Shown one piece after another: positions 53,417-63,352 of a stretch of 64,000 nt of DNA. Position numbers and translations under genes: made by a program. This DNA is from Pseudomonas sp. St316. GTDB taxonomy: Bacteria > Pseudomonadota > Gammaproteobacteria > Pseudomonadales > Pseudomonadaceae. Every line of letters starts with the position of its first letter. The first letter of the stretch is position 1. The DNA lies in the NCBI RefSeq assembly GCF_018325905.1, contig NZ_AP021901.1:6232001-6296000 (forward strand), given 5' to 3'. The notes below the pieces were generated by a model. The model had not been told where the DNA came from and ran no database searches. It saw nothing but the letters and a program-made list of their open reading frames with translations.

Positions 53417-53542
53417 CTACCCCTTGCGATCCCCCTTCAACCAATCGGCAAGCGCCTTGTCCTCCAGCGCATATCCACCGCGGCTGGACTTCCACACCAA
53501 TTCCTTATTGCGGGCCAGGTCGGGACGACGAAGGCCTGTCAA
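53417..53542 (-). CDS. Possible 41-residue protein coupled to cdhR
   Basis: TTG start at 53542 overlaps the cdhR stop (TTGA) and has GGAGG 7 nt before it. The product reads RRPDLARNKELVWKSSRGGY then ALEDKALADWLKGDRKG, charged and helix-compatible, with no frame breaks and normal Pseudomonas codon choice. It is too short for most ORF callers. It may instead be the remnant of a longer deleted gene. Not recognised. Confidence 0.4.
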   Translation of the reverse strand: MTGLRRPDLARNKELVWKSSRGGYALEDKALADWLKGDRKG

Positions 53543-54498
53543 ACCAGCTCCCTCCCATCCCCCTGGCGACGCCGATCCTCCCGCGGGCAGCGCGCGAACC
53601 GGGCCCGATAGCTGCGGGTGAAGTACGACGGTGACTCAAAACCGCAGGCAATGCTCACCTCCAACACACTCATGTCGGTCTGGCGCAGCAGCTGCCGGGC
53701 CTTTTCCAGGCGCAGGCGCAGGTAGAAGTTGCTCGGGGTGTCGTTCAGGTGCAGGCGGAACAGCCGTTCGAGTTGGCGACGGGTGACGCCGATCGACTCG
53801 GCCAGCGCCAAGGTACTCAGGGGTGGTTCGCTGTGGGTTTCCATCTCGCCGATGACATGCGCCAGCTTTTTATTGCGAATGCCGTAGCGGTTGGCGATTT
53901 CCATGCGCTGGTGATCTTTGCGCGGGCGGATGCGGCCGAGCACGAACTGCTCACTGACCTGGATCGCCAGTTCCGAACCGTGGGCCTGGCCGATCAGGTC
54001 CAGCATCAGGTCGATGGACGCGGTGCCGCCGGCGCAGGTGATGCGACGGCGGTCGATTTCGAACAGTTCCTGAGTCACGCTGAGCTGTGGATAAGACTCC
54101 TTGAACGCTTCGATCGCTTCCCAATGCAAGGTCACGCGGTGCCCTTGCAACAACCCCGCCTCGGCCAGGACCACGCTGCCGGTGTCGATGCCGCCCAGGG
54201 TCACGCCTTCGTTGTCCAGCCGATGCAGCCAGCGCTCCAGGGCCTGGGTGGTGAATTTCAGCGGCTCGAACCCCGCCACCACCCAGAGCGTGGCGCCCTT
54301 TTTCAGCGGCTCCAACGCGGCATCGGCGTTGACCGACATGCCATTGCTCGCCAGCACCGCCCCGCCATCGACACTCAGCACATGCCAGCGGTACAGCTCG
54401 CCACGAAAACGATTGGCGACCCGCAACGGCTCGATGGCCGAAATGAAGCCGATGGCCGAGAAACCCGGCATCAACAAGAAGTAGAAATCCTGGGACAT
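53539..54498 (-). CDS. cdhR: Carnitine catabolism regulator CdhR (GlxA/AraC family)
   Basis: 319 residues. N-terminal DJ-1/PfpI-like domain (FYFLLMPGFSAIGFISAIEPLRVAN, LGGIDTGSVVLAEAGLL; the usual cysteine of the nucleophile elbow is replaced by Asp-Thr-Gly) and C-terminal AraC HTH (STLALAESIGVTRRQLERLFRLHL and VLEVSIACGFESPSYFTRSYR). It is divergent from caiX-cdhCAB, the position of CdhR in P. aeruginosa, where it activates carnitine dehydrogenase genes. ATG 54498. A DnaA-like TGTGGATAA lies inside at 54086. Confidence 0.9.
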   Translation of the reverse strand: MSQDFYFLLMPGFSAIGFISAIEPLRVANRFRGELYRWHVLSVDGGAVLASNGMSVNADAALEPLKKGATLWVVAGFEPLKFTTQALERWLHRLDNEGVTLGGIDTGSVVLAEAGLLQGHRVTLHWEAIEAFKESYPQLSVTQELFEIDRRRITCAGGTASIDLMLDLIGQAHGSELAIQVSEQFVLGRIRPRKDHQRMEIANRYGIRNKKLAHVIGEMETHSEPPLSTLALAESIGVTRRQLERLFRLHLNDTPSNFYLRLRLEKARQLLRQTDMSVLEVSIACGFESPSYFTRSYRARFARCPREDRRRQGDGRELV

Positions 54499-54691
54499 GG
54501 AACGCACTCGGTTGGCGGGCAGCGTGCGGACCTTGATACGCCAGTTGCAAGCGTCGTTCAAGCGCACAGGTCGCTGCAGTGCAAGAGCACGTCGCCGCTG
54601 TGCGTTTTGCCCCGCCCGGGGCTGCGTAATTTGGCATCACCGGCGCGCAGACTCCGGGCCCCATAACAATAAGCTGCCGAGGAACCTGACA

Positions 54692-55636
54692 ATGAAACGA
54701 CTGATCAGCTACTGCGTTCTTGCACTCAGCGCTACCCAACTCCTGAGCCCGGCCGCCATGGCAGCCGAGCCCGCCGCATGCCAGAACGTGCGCCTGGGCG
54801 TGGTCAACTGGACCGACGTCATCGCCACCAGCGCCCTGACCCAAGTGATGCTCGATGGCCTCGGCTACAAGACCAAGCAGACCAGTGCCTCCCAGCAAAT
54901 CATCTTCGCCGGTATCCGCGACCAGCGCCTGGACCTGTTCCTGGGCTACTGGAACCCGCTGATGACCCAGACCATCACCCCGTTCGTCGAGGCCAAGCAG
55001 GTCAAGGTGCTGGAGCAGCCCAGCCTCAAGGACGCCCGCGCGACCCTGGCCGTGCCAACCTACCTGGCCGACAAGGGCCTGAAGACCTTCGCCGACATCG
55101 CCAAATTCGAAAAGGAGCTGGGCGGCAAGATCTACGGTATTGAGCCCGGTTCCGGCGCCAATACCCAGATCAAGGCAATGATCGCCAAGAACCAGTTCGG
55201 CCTGGGCAAATTCCAACTGGTGGAGTCCAGCGAAGCCGGCATGCTCGCCGCCGTGGACCGCGCCGTGCGGCGCAAGGAAGCCGTGGTGTTCTTCGGCTGG
55301 GCGCCGCACCCGATGAACGTCAACGTACAAATGACCTACCTCACCGGCAGCGACGACGCTCTCGGCCCGAACGAAGGCATGGCCACCGTGTGGACCGTCA
55401 CCGCGCCGGACTACGCCCAACAATGCCCGAACGTCGGCCGCCTGCTGAGCAACCTGACGTTCAGCGCCGAAGATGAGAGCCGGATGATGCAGCCGTTGCT
55501 CGATCACAAGGACCCGCTCGAATCGGCCCGGCAATGGCTCAAGGATCATCCGCAAGACAAGCAGCGCTGGCTCGAAGGCGTGACCACCTTCGACGGCAAG
55601 CCCGCCGCCGACAACCTGAAACTCACCAGCAACTGA
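54692..55636 (+). CDS. caiX: Carnitine-binding periplasmic protein CaiX
   Basis: 314 residues. Signal peptide MKRLISYCVLALSATQLLSP to AMAA; mature glycine-betaine-type OpuAC substrate-binding domain (VRLGVVNWTDVIATSALTQVML, FLGYWNPLMT, GIEPGSGANTQIKAMI, VVFFGWAPHPMNV) with the Trp residues that cage the trimethylammonium group. In P. aeruginosa CaiX delivers carnitine to the CbcWV ABC transporter core. GAGGA at 54679 precedes the ATG. It is first in the cdh operon. Confidence 0.93.
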   Translation: MKRLISYCVLALSATQLLSPAAMAAEPAACQNVRLGVVNWTDVIATSALTQVMLDGLGYKTKQTSASQQIIFAGIRDQRLDLFLGYWNPLMTQTITPFVEAKQVKVLEQPSLKDARATLAVPTYLADKGLKTFADIAKFEKELGGKIYGIEPGSGANTQIKAMIAKNQFGLGKFQLVESSEAGMLAAVDRAVRRKEAVVFFGWAPHPMNVNVQMTYLTGSDDALGPNEGMATVWTVTAPDYAQQCPNVGRLLSNLTFSAEDESRMMQPLLDHKDPLESARQWLKDHPQDKQRWLEGVTTFDGKPAADNLKLTSN

Positions 55637-55707
55637 ATAACCGTTATCCATCTGCGTAGCGCCAAACGGCTGCGCAGTGACTCACCACGCCTGAAGGAAT
55701 CCGCACC

Positions 55708-56595
55708 ATGAACCACGACGTCATCATCACCTGCGCACTCACCGGTGCTGGCGACACGACCGCCAAGAGCCCTCACGTGCCGGTCACCCCGAAACAGATT
55801 GCCGCCGCTGCCGTCGAGGCGGCAAAGGCCGGGGCCACGGTGGTCCACTGCCACGTCCGCGACCCACAGACCGGCAAGTTCAGCCGCGACGTGGCGCTGT
55901 ACCGCGAAGTGATGGAGCGCATCCGTGAGGCGGACGTGGACATCATCGTCAACCTCACCGCCGGCATGGGTGGCGACCTGGAGATCGGTGCGGGCGAACG
56001 GCCGATGGAGTTCGGTCCCAACACCGACCTGGTCGGTCCGCTGACCCGCCTGGCCCACGTCGAAGAGCTGTTGCCGGAAATCTGTACGCTGGATTGCGGC
56101 ACCCTGAACTTCGGCGACGGCGACACCATTTACGTCTCCACCCCGGCGCAACTGCGGGCCGGCGCCAAGCGCATCACTGAGCTGGGGGTCAAGGCCGAGC
56201 TGGAGATCTTCGACACCGGTCACCTGTGGTTCGCCAAGCAACTGATCAAGGAAGGCCTGCTGGACAACCCGCTGTTCCAACTCTGCCTGGGCATCCCGTG
56301 GGGCGCGCCGGCCGACACCACCACCATGAAAGCCATGGTCGACAACCTGCCGGCAGGCGCGGTGTGGGCCGGCTTCGGCATCGGCCGCATGCAAATGCCG
56401 ATGGCCGCCCAAGCGGTGCTGTTGGGGGGCAACGTGCGGGTCGGGCTGGAGGACAACCTCTGGCTGGACAAAGGCGTGCTCGCCACTAACGGCCAACTGG
56501 TGGAGCGCGCGGGGGAAATTCTCAGCCGCCTCGGCGCCCGCGTGCTCACCCCGGCTGAAGGGCGCAAAAAGATGGGCCTGACCCAGCGCGGCTAA
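55708..56595 (+). CDS. cdhC: 3-dehydrocarnitine:acetyl-CoA trimethylamine transferase (BKACE family)
   Basis: 295 residues. The BKACE family (DUF849) features are clear: the N-terminal [12 protein letters not shown], zinc ligands in VVHCHVRD and DTGHLWFAK, and the NLTAGMGGD catalytic region. It cleaves 3-dehydrocarnitine with acetyl-CoA to betainyl-CoA and acetoacetate. It is between caiX and cdhA as in PA5387. Confidence 0.92.
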   Translation: MNHDVIITCALTGAGDTTAKSPHVPVTPKQIAAAAVEAAKAGATVVHCHVRDPQTGKFSRDVALYREVMERIREADVDIIVNLTAGMGGDLEIGAGERPMEFGPNTDLVGPLTRLAHVEELLPEICTLDCGTLNFGDGDTIYVSTPAQLRAGAKRITELGVKAELEIFDTGHLWFAKQLIKEGLLDNPLFQLCLGIPWGAPADTTTMKAMVDNLPAGAVWAGFGIGRMQMPMAAQAVLLGGNVRVGLEDNLWLDKGVLATNGQLVERAGEILSRLGARVLTPAEGRKKMGLTQRG

Positions 56596-56629
56596 CCAAA
56601 CATCTACCTCCCCTACAGGGGAAACAACC

Positions 56630-56721
56630 TGTGGGAGCAAGGCTTGCCCGCGATGACGGTATGTCAACCGACATCCCTGTTGACTCTACTGCCGCTATCG
56701 CGGGCAAGCCTTGCTCCCACA
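56630..56721. repeat. REPIN, GGCTTGCCCGCGA subtype
   Basis: Forward and inverted arms about 43 bp apart between cdhC and cdhA. Confidence 0.88.
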
Positions 56722-56754
56722 GGAGATCCTCGAACTATTCTTCAGGAAATCACC

Positions 56755-57720
56755 ATGAGCTTTATCACCGACATCAAGACCTTCGCCGCCCTGGGCAGCG
56801 GTGTGATCGGCAGCGGCTGGGTCAGCCGCGCCCTGGCCCATGGCCTGGACGTCGTCGCCTGGGACCCGGCGCCGGGCGCCGAAGCGGCGTTGCGCAAGCG
56901 CGTCGCCAACGCCTGGGGCGCGCTGGAGAAACAGGGCCTGGCGCCCGGTGCCTCCCAGGATCGACTGCGCTTTGTTGCAACCATCGAAGAATGCGTGCGC
57001 GACGCCGACTTCATCCAGGAAAGTGCCCCCGAGCGCCTGGAACTGAAGCTCGACCTGCACAGCCAGATCAGCGCCGCCGCCAAGCCGAACGCGTTGATCG
57101 GTTCCAGTACCTCGGGGCTGTTGCCGAGCGAGTTCTACGAAGGCGCTACCCATCCGGAGCGCTGCGTGGTCGGGCACCCGTTCAACCCGGTCTACCTGTT
57201 GCCGCTGGTGGAAGTGGTCGGCGGCAAAAACACCGCGCCCGAAGCCGTGCAAGCGGCGATGCAGGTGTACGAATCCCTCGGCATGCGGCCACTGCACGTG
57301 CGCAAGGAAGTGCCCGGCTTCATTGCCGACCGCCTGCTCGAAGCGCTCTGGCGCGAAGCCCTGCACCTGGTCAACGATGGCGTGGCCACCACCGGGGAAA
57401 TCGACGATGCGATCCGCTTTGGCGCCGGCTTGCGCTGGTCGTTCATGGGCACGTTCCTGACCTACACCCTGGCCGGCGGCGATGCCGGGATGCGCCACTT
57501 CATGGCCCAGTTCGGCCCGGCGCTGCAGTTGCCGTGGACCTACCTGCCAGCGCCAGAGCTGACCGAAAAGCTGATCGACGATGTGGTGGACGGCACCCGC
57601 GAGCAACTGGGCCGCCACAGCATTTCGGCTCTGGAACGCTATCGTGATGATTGCCTGCTGGCGGTGCTAGAGGCGGTGAAGACTACCAAGGCCAAACATG
57701 GCATGGCCTTTACCGAATAA
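56755..57720 (+). CDS. cdhA: L-carnitine dehydrogenase
   Basis: 321 residues. N-terminal NAD domain ([35 protein letters not shown]) and C-terminal 3-hydroxyacyl-CoA dehydrogenase domain ([37 protein letters not shown]). It oxidises L-carnitine to 3-dehydrocarnitine with NAD. ATG 56755 after AGGAAATCACC; longer frames read through REP. Confidence 0.94.
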   Translation: MSFITDIKTFAALGSGVIGSGWVSRALAHGLDVVAWDPAPGAEAALRKRVANAWGALEKQGLAPGASQDRLRFVATIEECVRDADFIQESAPERLELKLDLHSQISAAAKPNALIGSSTSGLLPSEFYEGATHPERCVVGHPFNPVYLLPLVEVVGGKNTAPEAVQAAMQVYESLGMRPLHVRKEVPGFIADRLLEALWREALHLVNDGVATTGEIDDAIRFGAGLRWSFMGTFLTYTLAGGDAGMRHFMAQFGPALQLPWTYLPAPELTEKLIDDVVDGTREQLGRHSISALERYRDDCLLAVLEAVKTTKAKHGMAFTE

Positions 57721-57752
57721 ACCCTGGTTTTTGGGCCAGCAGCGCTGGCCCC

Positions 57753-57846
57753 GTCGCGAGCAAGCTCGCTCCCACAGGAATTTCGTGGTGTGAACATTAT
57801 TTATTTCACTCGGAAGATCCCCTGTGGGAGCGAGCTTGCTCGCGAT
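57753..57846. repeat. REPIN, reverse-then-forward
   Basis: Arms about 46 bp apart between cdhA and cdhB. Confidence 0.86.
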
Positions 57847-57885
57847 AGCGCCAGCCCAGTCACCACAACTGTCGGAACCAGGATC

Positions 57886-58362
57886 ATGCCCATCCTTACC
57901 ACCTACCAAACCCGCATCCTCCCCGAATGGGTCGATTACAACGGCCACCTGCGCGATGCCTTCTACCTGCTGATCTTCAGCTACGCCACCGACGCGCTGA
58001 TGGACCGGCTCGGCCTGGACAGCCAGAACCGCGAGGCCAGCGGCCACTCGCTGTTCACCCTCGAACTGCACCTGAACTACCTGCACGAAGTGAAGCTCGA
58101 CGCCCAGGTCGAGGTGCATACGCACATCATCGGGCACGATGCCAAACGCCTGCACCTCTACCACAGCCTGCATCTGGTCGGCGGCGATAAAGCGCTGGCC
58201 GGCAATGAACAGATGCTGCTGCACGTCGACCTGGCCGGCCCCCGCTCGGCGCCCTTCACGCAACAGGCCCTGGGCCGGCTCGACGCTTTGCTCGAAGAAC
58301 AATCCGACCTGCCACCGCCGACCTACATCGGCCGGGTCATCGCCCTGCCTCCCGCCCGATAA
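57886..58362 (+). CDS. cdhB: Betainyl-CoA thioesterase
   Basis: 158 residues. Hot-dog fold of the 4HBT type with the WVDYNGHLRDAFYLLIFSYA active-site region (D near residue 15 and NGH). It releases betaine from betainyl-CoA, completing carnitine to glycine betaine. ATG 57886; the longer frame would translate REP. The next gene follows by 19 bp. Confidence 0.9.
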   Translation: MPILTTYQTRILPEWVDYNGHLRDAFYLLIFSYATDALMDRLGLDSQNREASGHSLFTLELHLNYLHEVKLDAQVEVHTHIIGHDAKRLHLYHSLHLVGGDKALAGNEQMLLHVDLAGPRSAPFTQQALGRLDALLEEQSDLPPPTYIGRVIALPPAR

Positions 58363-58381
58363 GCCTTGCACAGGAGATCGC

Positions 58382-59545
58382 ATGAGCACCGCCGCCGTTG
58401 TTGCCGACTTCCGCCGTTATCCCCTGATCTTCCCATTGACCACCGCCACACCGTTGGCCGACCGGGTGCAAGTGACGTGGGCCGATGGCCGGGCCAGCCC
58501 CTTTCATCACCCGTGGCTGCGGGACAACTGCCCTTGCCCACAATGCGTCTACAGCGTCACCCGCGAGCAGGTGCTGGAAATCGTCGATGTACCTGAAGAC
58601 CTGACACCCACGGCGACTCGCCTCGACGACGAAGGCTGCCTGTGTGTGGCGTGGCAGGACGGTCACCAGAGCCGTTTCGACCCAGGCTGGTTGCGCGCCC
58701 ACGCCTACGATGATCAGTCCCGAGCCGAGCGCCTGGCGAACAAGCCCCGGCGCCAACTGTGGCGGCACGACCTGCAATTGCCAGTGTTCGACTACCCGGC
58801 GCTGATGGACGATACCGATGCGTTGTTGCAATGGTTGCTGGCGGTGCGCGACATCGGCCTGACCCAGGTGCGCGGCGTACCCATCGAACCCGGCTCGCTG
58901 AAACGGATTGCCCAGCGCATTTCCTTCATCCGCGAGAGCAACTTCGGCGTGCTGTTCAACGTGCAGTCCAAGGCCGATGCCGACAGTAATGCCTACACGG
59001 CTTTCAACCTGCCGCTGCACAGTGATTTGCCGACCCGGGAATTGCAGCCGGGGCTGCAATTCCTGCATTGCCTGGCGAATGACGCCGACGGTGGCGAGAG
59101 CATTTTTGTCGACGGTTTCGCCATCGCCGAGGCCCTGCGCCAGGAAGATCCCGAGGCCTTTGCCGCGCTGTGTGAAATCCCGGTGGAGTTTCGCAACAAG
59201 GACCGCCACAGCGACTACCGCTGCCTCGCGCCGATCATCGCACTGGACGCCCTGGGACAGGTCTCGGAGATCCGCATGGCGAACTTCCTGCGCGGGCCGT
59301 TCGACACCTCGGTCGAGCAGATGCCCAAGCTTTACCGCGCCTACCGCCGCCTCATCGCCCTGACCCGCGAGGCACAATTTCGCTTGGTACAGCGCCTCGA
59401 ACCCGGCCAACTCTGGTGCTTCGATAACCGCCGCACCCTCCACGCCCGCAACGCCTTCGACCCGGCTTCCGGGGCCCGGCATTTCCAGGGGTGTTATGTG
59501 GATCGGGATGAGTTGTTGTCGCGGATTCTGGTGTTGCAGCGTTAG
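58382..59545 (+). CDS. Gamma-butyrobetaine dioxygenase (BBOX-like)
   Basis: 387 residues. N-terminal zinc-binding DUF971-type domain with ligands C50, C52, C55 (LRDNCPCPQC) and a histidine near 95; C-terminal 2-oxoglutarate/Fe(II) domain with H213-x-D215 (PLHSDLPTRE) and the distal His near RRTLHARNAF, with the Arg that binds 2-oxoglutarate (GARHF). It hydroxylates gamma-butyrobetaine to L-carnitine. CAGGAGATCGC precedes the ATG, 19 bp after cdhB, so it is in the cdh operon. This gives the strain an entry point from gamma-butyrobetaine. Confidence 0.9.
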   Translation: MSTAAVVADFRRYPLIFPLTTATPLADRVQVTWADGRASPFHHPWLRDNCPCPQCVYSVTREQVLEIVDVPEDLTPTATRLDDEGCLCVAWQDGHQSRFDPGWLRAHAYDDQSRAERLANKPRRQLWRHDLQLPVFDYPALMDDTDALLQWLLAVRDIGLTQVRGVPIEPGSLKRIAQRISFIRESNFGVLFNVQSKADADSNAYTAFNLPLHSDLPTRELQPGLQFLHCLANDADGGESIFVDGFAIAEALRQEDPEAFAALCEIPVEFRNKDRHSDYRCLAPIIALDALGQVSEIRMANFLRGPFDTSVEQMPKLYRAYRRLIALTREAQFRLVQRLEPGQLWCFDNRRTLHARNAFDPASGARHFQGCYVDRDELLSRILVLQR

Positions 59546-59559
59546 ACCGCGTCATCGTT

Positions 59560-59633
59560 CATCGCGAGCAAGCTCGCTCCCACAGGTTTTGTGAACGACA
59601 CAGCCCCCCTGTGGGAGCGAGCTTGCTCGCGAT
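59560..59633. repeat. REPIN, compact, reverse-then-forward
   Basis: Two arms about 25 bp apart after the BBOX gene. Confidence 0.87.
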
Positions 59634-59667
59634 AGCGGCCTATCAGCCCCCCGGATTCACACAGGCA

Positions 59668-59702
59668 AAAAAATCCCCGATCCAGCCGTGACAGGATCGG
59701 GG
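59668..59702 (-). terminator. Intrinsic terminator oriented for minus-strand transcription
   Basis: CCCCGATCC (59675-59683) pairs with GGATCGGGG (59694-59702), 10-nt loop, with an A-run just before it on the plus strand, i.e. U-tract on the minus strand. No minus-strand gene lies between it and 60296; the 59703-59915 stretch is otherwise empty. A small minus-strand RNA is one explanation. Confidence 0.6.
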
Positions 59703-59915
59703 CAGGTTGCGTTACTGGAGGAGCCGTCGCGCGAGGGTGACCAAACCATCGTGATTCAGCTTGAGGTCAGTGTGCCCAGTCCAGCCCCGTGCAAGTTAGC
59801 CGAAAACGACGTTTCCATAGTCATTCATGACATGGCGACCATTTGCCCTTGCCGCCGCTTCGGGTGGCTACCAGAATCGAGACACGACCCCAATCCCTGA
59901 ACAAGGAAAAGCGTC

Positions 59916-60179
59916 ATGATGTACGCCGATTTGATCGACCAGGAAGACCTGCTGGGCCACCTCAAGGCCCTGGGCCTGCAAATACCCAGTGGCTCCACCG
60001 CCGAGCAGGCGTGCGAGTGTGCCGTGCGGGGACTGGACACCGTCCGTGCCAATGATTTGCGGCGGATGGTCAAGGAGATGTACACCAGCAGCGCCACTAT
60101 CCTGCCGGCCGTGCGCCAGGCGATTGATAAGCAACTGTTGCCAGCGTTGATGCAGTACCAGCAGAACCATAGCGCCTGA
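59916..60179 (+). CDS. Small hypothetical protein
   Basis: 87 residues, all helix-forming (DLIDQEDLLGHLKALGLQIP, AVRGLDTVRANDLRRMVKEMY). The start has AAGGA 8 nt before ATG 59916. No signal or known domain. It lies before gbdR in the opposite direction, where P. aeruginosa also has a small conserved gene. Function unknown. Confidence 0.75.
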   Translation: MMYADLIDQEDLLGHLKALGLQIPSGSTAEQACECAVRGLDTVRANDLRRMVKEMYTSSATILPAVRQAIDKQLLPALMQYQQNHSA

Positions 60180-60188
60180 TAGAACCCA

Positions 60189-60281
60189 ATCGCGAGCAAG
60201 CTTTGCTCCCACGGATCTCTGGAGTGAGCACTGCCTGCTTCACCCAGAAGATCCCCTGTGGGAGCAAAGCTTGCTCGCGAT
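60189..60281. repeat. REPIN, reverse-then-forward
   Basis: Arms of the AAGCTTTGCTCC/AAAGCTTGCTC type about 45 bp apart between convergent genes. Confidence 0.86.
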
Positions 60282-60295
60282 GAAGGCGCCTAGGT

Positions 60296-61399
60296 CTAGA
60301 GCCTCACACTGGCAAACGTCGACTCATTACGCGCCTGGCTCAGCGCCGACAGCGGCCCGGACAATGGCGACAGCACCAGCGCCTGCGGCAGCGGCATCAT
60401 CGCCACCTGTTGCGTGGTGTTGGAACCAACGCGTTCGTCGCGCGGCGGAATGCCGAAGTATTCGCGGTAGCACTTGGAGAAGTGCGGGGTGGAGACGAAG
60501 CCGCACACCGAGGCCACTTCGATGATCGACATCGGCGTCTGCTTGAGCAGTTGCCGTGCACGAATCAGCCGCAGCTTGAGGTAATAGCGCGACGGCGAGC
60601 AGTGCAGGTATTTCTGGAACAACCGCTCCAACTGGCGCCGGGACACGGCGACGTACACCGCCAGTTCGTCCAGGTCGATCGGCTCTTCGAGGTTGGCCTC
60701 CATCAGTGCGACGATTTCCTGCAACTTCGGCTGGTTGGTGCCGAGCATGTGCTTGAGTGGCACACGCTGGTGGTCCTGTTCGTTGCGGATGCGCTCGTAG
60801 ACAAACATTTCCGAGATCGCTGCCGACAGTTCACGACCGTGATCGCGGCTGATCAGGTGCAGCATCATGTCCAGCGGCGCGGTGCCACCGGAGCTGGTGA
60901 AGCGGTTACGGTCGAGGGTGAACAGACGAGTGCTCATCGACACCCGCGGGAAGGCTTCCTGCATCGCCGCCAGGCATTCCCAGTGCACGCTGCAATCGAA
61001 TCCGTCCAACAGGCCGGCGCAGGCCAGGGCCCAACTGCCGGTACAAACCGCGCCGAGGCGACGGGATTGGCGGGCCTGGCTCTGCAGCCACGACACGTGT
61101 TCGCGGGTCACGGTGCGCTGGATGCCGATGCCGCCACAGACGATGACAGTATCCAGGGCCGGCGCCTTGTGCATGGAGGCGTCGGGGGTGATCTGCAGGC
61201 CGTCACTGGCCCAGACTTGGCCGCCATCGACGGTGAGGGTGGTCCAGCGATACAGCTCGCGACCGGACAACTGGTTGGCCATGCGTAGCGGTTCTACCGC
61301 GGACGCCAGGGAAATCAGCGTGAAATTGTCCAGCAGCAAAAAGCCGATGGATTGAGGCGCACGGTTCTGGGGTTGGGCCCCGGAGTTGGACGTCGTCAT
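60296..61399 (-). CDS. gbdR: Choline/glycine betaine catabolism activator GbdR
   Basis: 367 residues. DJ-1/PfpI-like N-terminal ligand domain (GFLLLDNFTLISLASAVEPLRMANQ, LGAVCTGSWALACAGLLDG, with Cys retained) and AraC HTH near residues 235-325 (LDELAVYVAVSRRQLERLFQKYL, IIEVASVCGFVSTPHFSKCYREYFG). GbdR responds to glycine betaine and dimethylglycine and activates gbcA/B, dgc, cbcX and other genes in P. aeruginosa. A proline-rich/low-complexity tail of about 40 residues follows the HTH. Confidence 0.95.
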   Translation of the reverse strand: MTTSNSGAQPQNRAPQSIGFLLLDNFTLISLASAVEPLRMANQLSGRELYRWTTLTVDGGQVWASDGLQITPDASMHKAPALDTVIVCGGIGIQRTVTREHVSWLQSQARQSRRLGAVCTGSWALACAGLLDGFDCSVHWECLAAMQEAFPRVSMSTRLFTLDRNRFTSSGGTAPLDMMLHLISRDHGRELSAAISEMFVYERIRNEQDHQRVPLKHMLGTNQPKLQEIVALMEANLEEPIDLDELAVYVAVSRRQLERLFQKYLHCSPSRYYLKLRLIRARQLLKQTPMSIIEVASVCGFVSTPHFSKCYREYFGIPPRDERVGSNTTQQVAMMPLPQALVLSPLSGPLSALSQARNESTFASVRL

Positions 61400-61851
61400 C
61401 GCGGTATCTCCTCACACAAAGCGGGTGATGGCCTCAGGCGGAGGCTCTTTTTATTGGTTATTGCCCTCGTTCTCACAAAGGAGCTGGGCTTTACAGCAAT
61501 AGAGCAATTGCCATGCCTAAAATTGAATACGCGTTCAATAAATCCTGAAAACGACATCACGACCTGTCTATATAAGGCGTGCATCGAGTACGGATTATGA
61601 GCGCCATCAATGGCGGCAGACACCTGCCACAGCGGGCCGTGAGCAGTTCGGTAGCACTTGTGGGTACTGGGCTGCGCCGCTTGCGCAACGCGTATCACCA
61701 CAGGTGCGGATGACGGACGGTCGAGCGCGATTCAGCGGTTGGCTCGACAACAGGGCGCTTGTCTGTTTGCGACGCGCTAAAAGGTGGCGCGCTTGCAGAT
61801 CGGTGTTCATTTTGTGAGCGGTTTTCGATCTTGTGGATGAAGGGAAAATCC
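61400..61851. other. gbdR upstream region without a gene
   Basis: AT-rich around 61540-61600, consistent with promoter DNA for gbdR on the minus strand. Short frames here are shadows. I saw no structured RNA or dyad that stands out. Confidence 0.6.
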
Positions 61852-61937
61852 GTGGGAGCAAAGCTTGCTCGCGATGAAAACGACGCGCCCCTTCCGGCAT
61901 CGTGGCGCCTGTTTCGCGGGCAAGCCTTGCTCCCACA
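61852..61937. repeat. REPIN, mixed subtype
   Basis: Left arm AAGCTTGCTCGCGA, right arm GCGGGCAAGCCTTGCTCC; like the element at 30640. Confidence 0.85.
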
Positions 61938-61975
61938 GAAAATCCCTTGCCACAGTGCGCTGTGCAGACTTGGCC

Positions 61976-63352
61976 TCAGCACTCCACCGCACTGACCGCC
62001 AAGCCGCCGCGCGAGGTCTCTTTGTATTTGTCGTGCATGTCGGCACCGGTATCACGCATGGTGCGGATCACCCGGTCCAGGGAAATGAAATGCTGGCCAT
62101 CCCCGCGCAAGGCCATTTGGGCAGCGTTGATGGCCTTGACCGCAGCGATCGCATTGCGCTCGATGCACGGCACCTGCACCAGGCCGCCCACTGGATCGCA
62201 GGTCAGGCCGAGGTTGTGTTCCAGGCCGATTTCCGCCGCGTTGCACAGTTGTTCCGGGGTGGCCCCGAGAATCTCCGCCAGGCCCGCCGCCGCCATGGCG
62301 CAGGCCGATCCCACCTCGCCCTGGCAACCGACTTCGGCGCCGGAAATCGATGCGTTCTTTTTGCACAGGATCCCGACGGCCGCCGCACCAAGGAAATAAT
62401 CCACGACGTTGGCGTCGGTGACCGCTTCGCTGAACTTCATGAAGTAATGCAGCACCGCCGGAATGATCCCCGCCGCCCCGTTGGTCGGCGCCGTGACCAT
62501 GCGCCCGCCGGCGGCGTTCTCTTCGTTGACCGCCAGGGCGAACAGGTTGACCCACTCCATGGCGCTGAGGGTCGAGCCAATGACGTTGGGTTTGTTCAGT
62601 TCTTGCAGGCTGCGGTGCAACTTGGCCGCCCGCCGACGCACATTCAAACCGCCCGGCAGGATGCCTTCATGCTTGAGGCCCTGCTCGACGCAATCCTGCA
62701 TGGCCCGCCACAGTTTCATCAGGCCGCTGCGAATCTCTTCCTCGGAACGCCAGACCTTTTCGTTGGCCAGCATCAACTGGGCCACCCGCAGGTCGTGGGT
62801 GCAGCACAGTTGGAGCAACTCTTCGGCGCTGGAAAAATCGTAAGGCAGCTCGGTGCGATCCAGGTCCACCACGCCGCTGGAGGCCTGGGCCTGGTCGACG
62901 ACGAAACCACCGCCAACCGAGTAATAAGTTTCACGGTGCAGCTCGCCGTCGGCGCCCTCGGCCACCAGCGTCATCGCATTGGGATGGAACGGCAGGTTCT
63001 CGTCGATCAGGCGCATGTCCCGGGACCAGATAAACGGTACCGGCAGGCGACCGTCGAGCAGCAGGGTCTGGGTTTCGCGCAAACGCTCGATGCGCGGGCC
63101 GATCTGCGACGGGTCGATTGCGTCTGGCCACTCGCCCATCAAGCCCATGATCACGGCGTTGTCGCTGCCGTGGCCGATACCAGTGGCCGACAGCGAACCG
63201 AACAACTGCACCTCGACCCGGCGCACATCATTGAGCAAGGCTTTGTCGCGCAATGCTCCAACGAACAATGCCGCCGCACGCATCGGGCCCACGGTGTGGG
63301 AACTGGACGGGCCGATACCGATCTTGAACAGGTCGAAAACGCTGATTGCCAT
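61976..63352 (-). CDS. sdaB: L-serine ammonia-lyase (serine dehydratase)
   Basis: 458 residues. Iron-sulfur serine dehydratase: the N-terminal beta domain ([20 protein letters not shown]) and alpha domain with cluster cysteines in [41 protein letters not shown]. It deaminates serine to pyruvate, the last step of betaine carbon into central metabolism. Its place beside gbdR and cbcX matches PA5379. ATG 63352 (MAISVFDLF). Confidence 0.95.
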   Translation of the reverse strand: MAISVFDLFKIGIGPSSSHTVGPMRAAALFVGALRDKALLNDVRRVEVQLFGSLSATGIGHGSDNAVIMGLMGEWPDAIDPSQIGPRIERLRETQTLLLDGRLPVPFIWSRDMRLIDENLPFHPNAMTLVAEGADGELHRETYYSVGGGFVVDQAQASSGVVDLDRTELPYDFSSAEELLQLCCTHDLRVAQLMLANEKVWRSEEEIRSGLMKLWRAMQDCVEQGLKHEGILPGGLNVRRRAAKLHRSLQELNKPNVIGSTLSAMEWVNLFALAVNEENAAGGRMVTAPTNGAAGIIPAVLHYFMKFSEAVTDANVVDYFLGAAAVGILCKKNASISGAEVGCQGEVGSACAMAAAGLAEILGATPEQLCNAAEIGLEHNLGLTCDPVGGLVQVPCIERNAIAAVKAINAAQMALRGDGQHFISLDRVIRTMRDTGADMHDKYKETSRGGLAVSAVEC

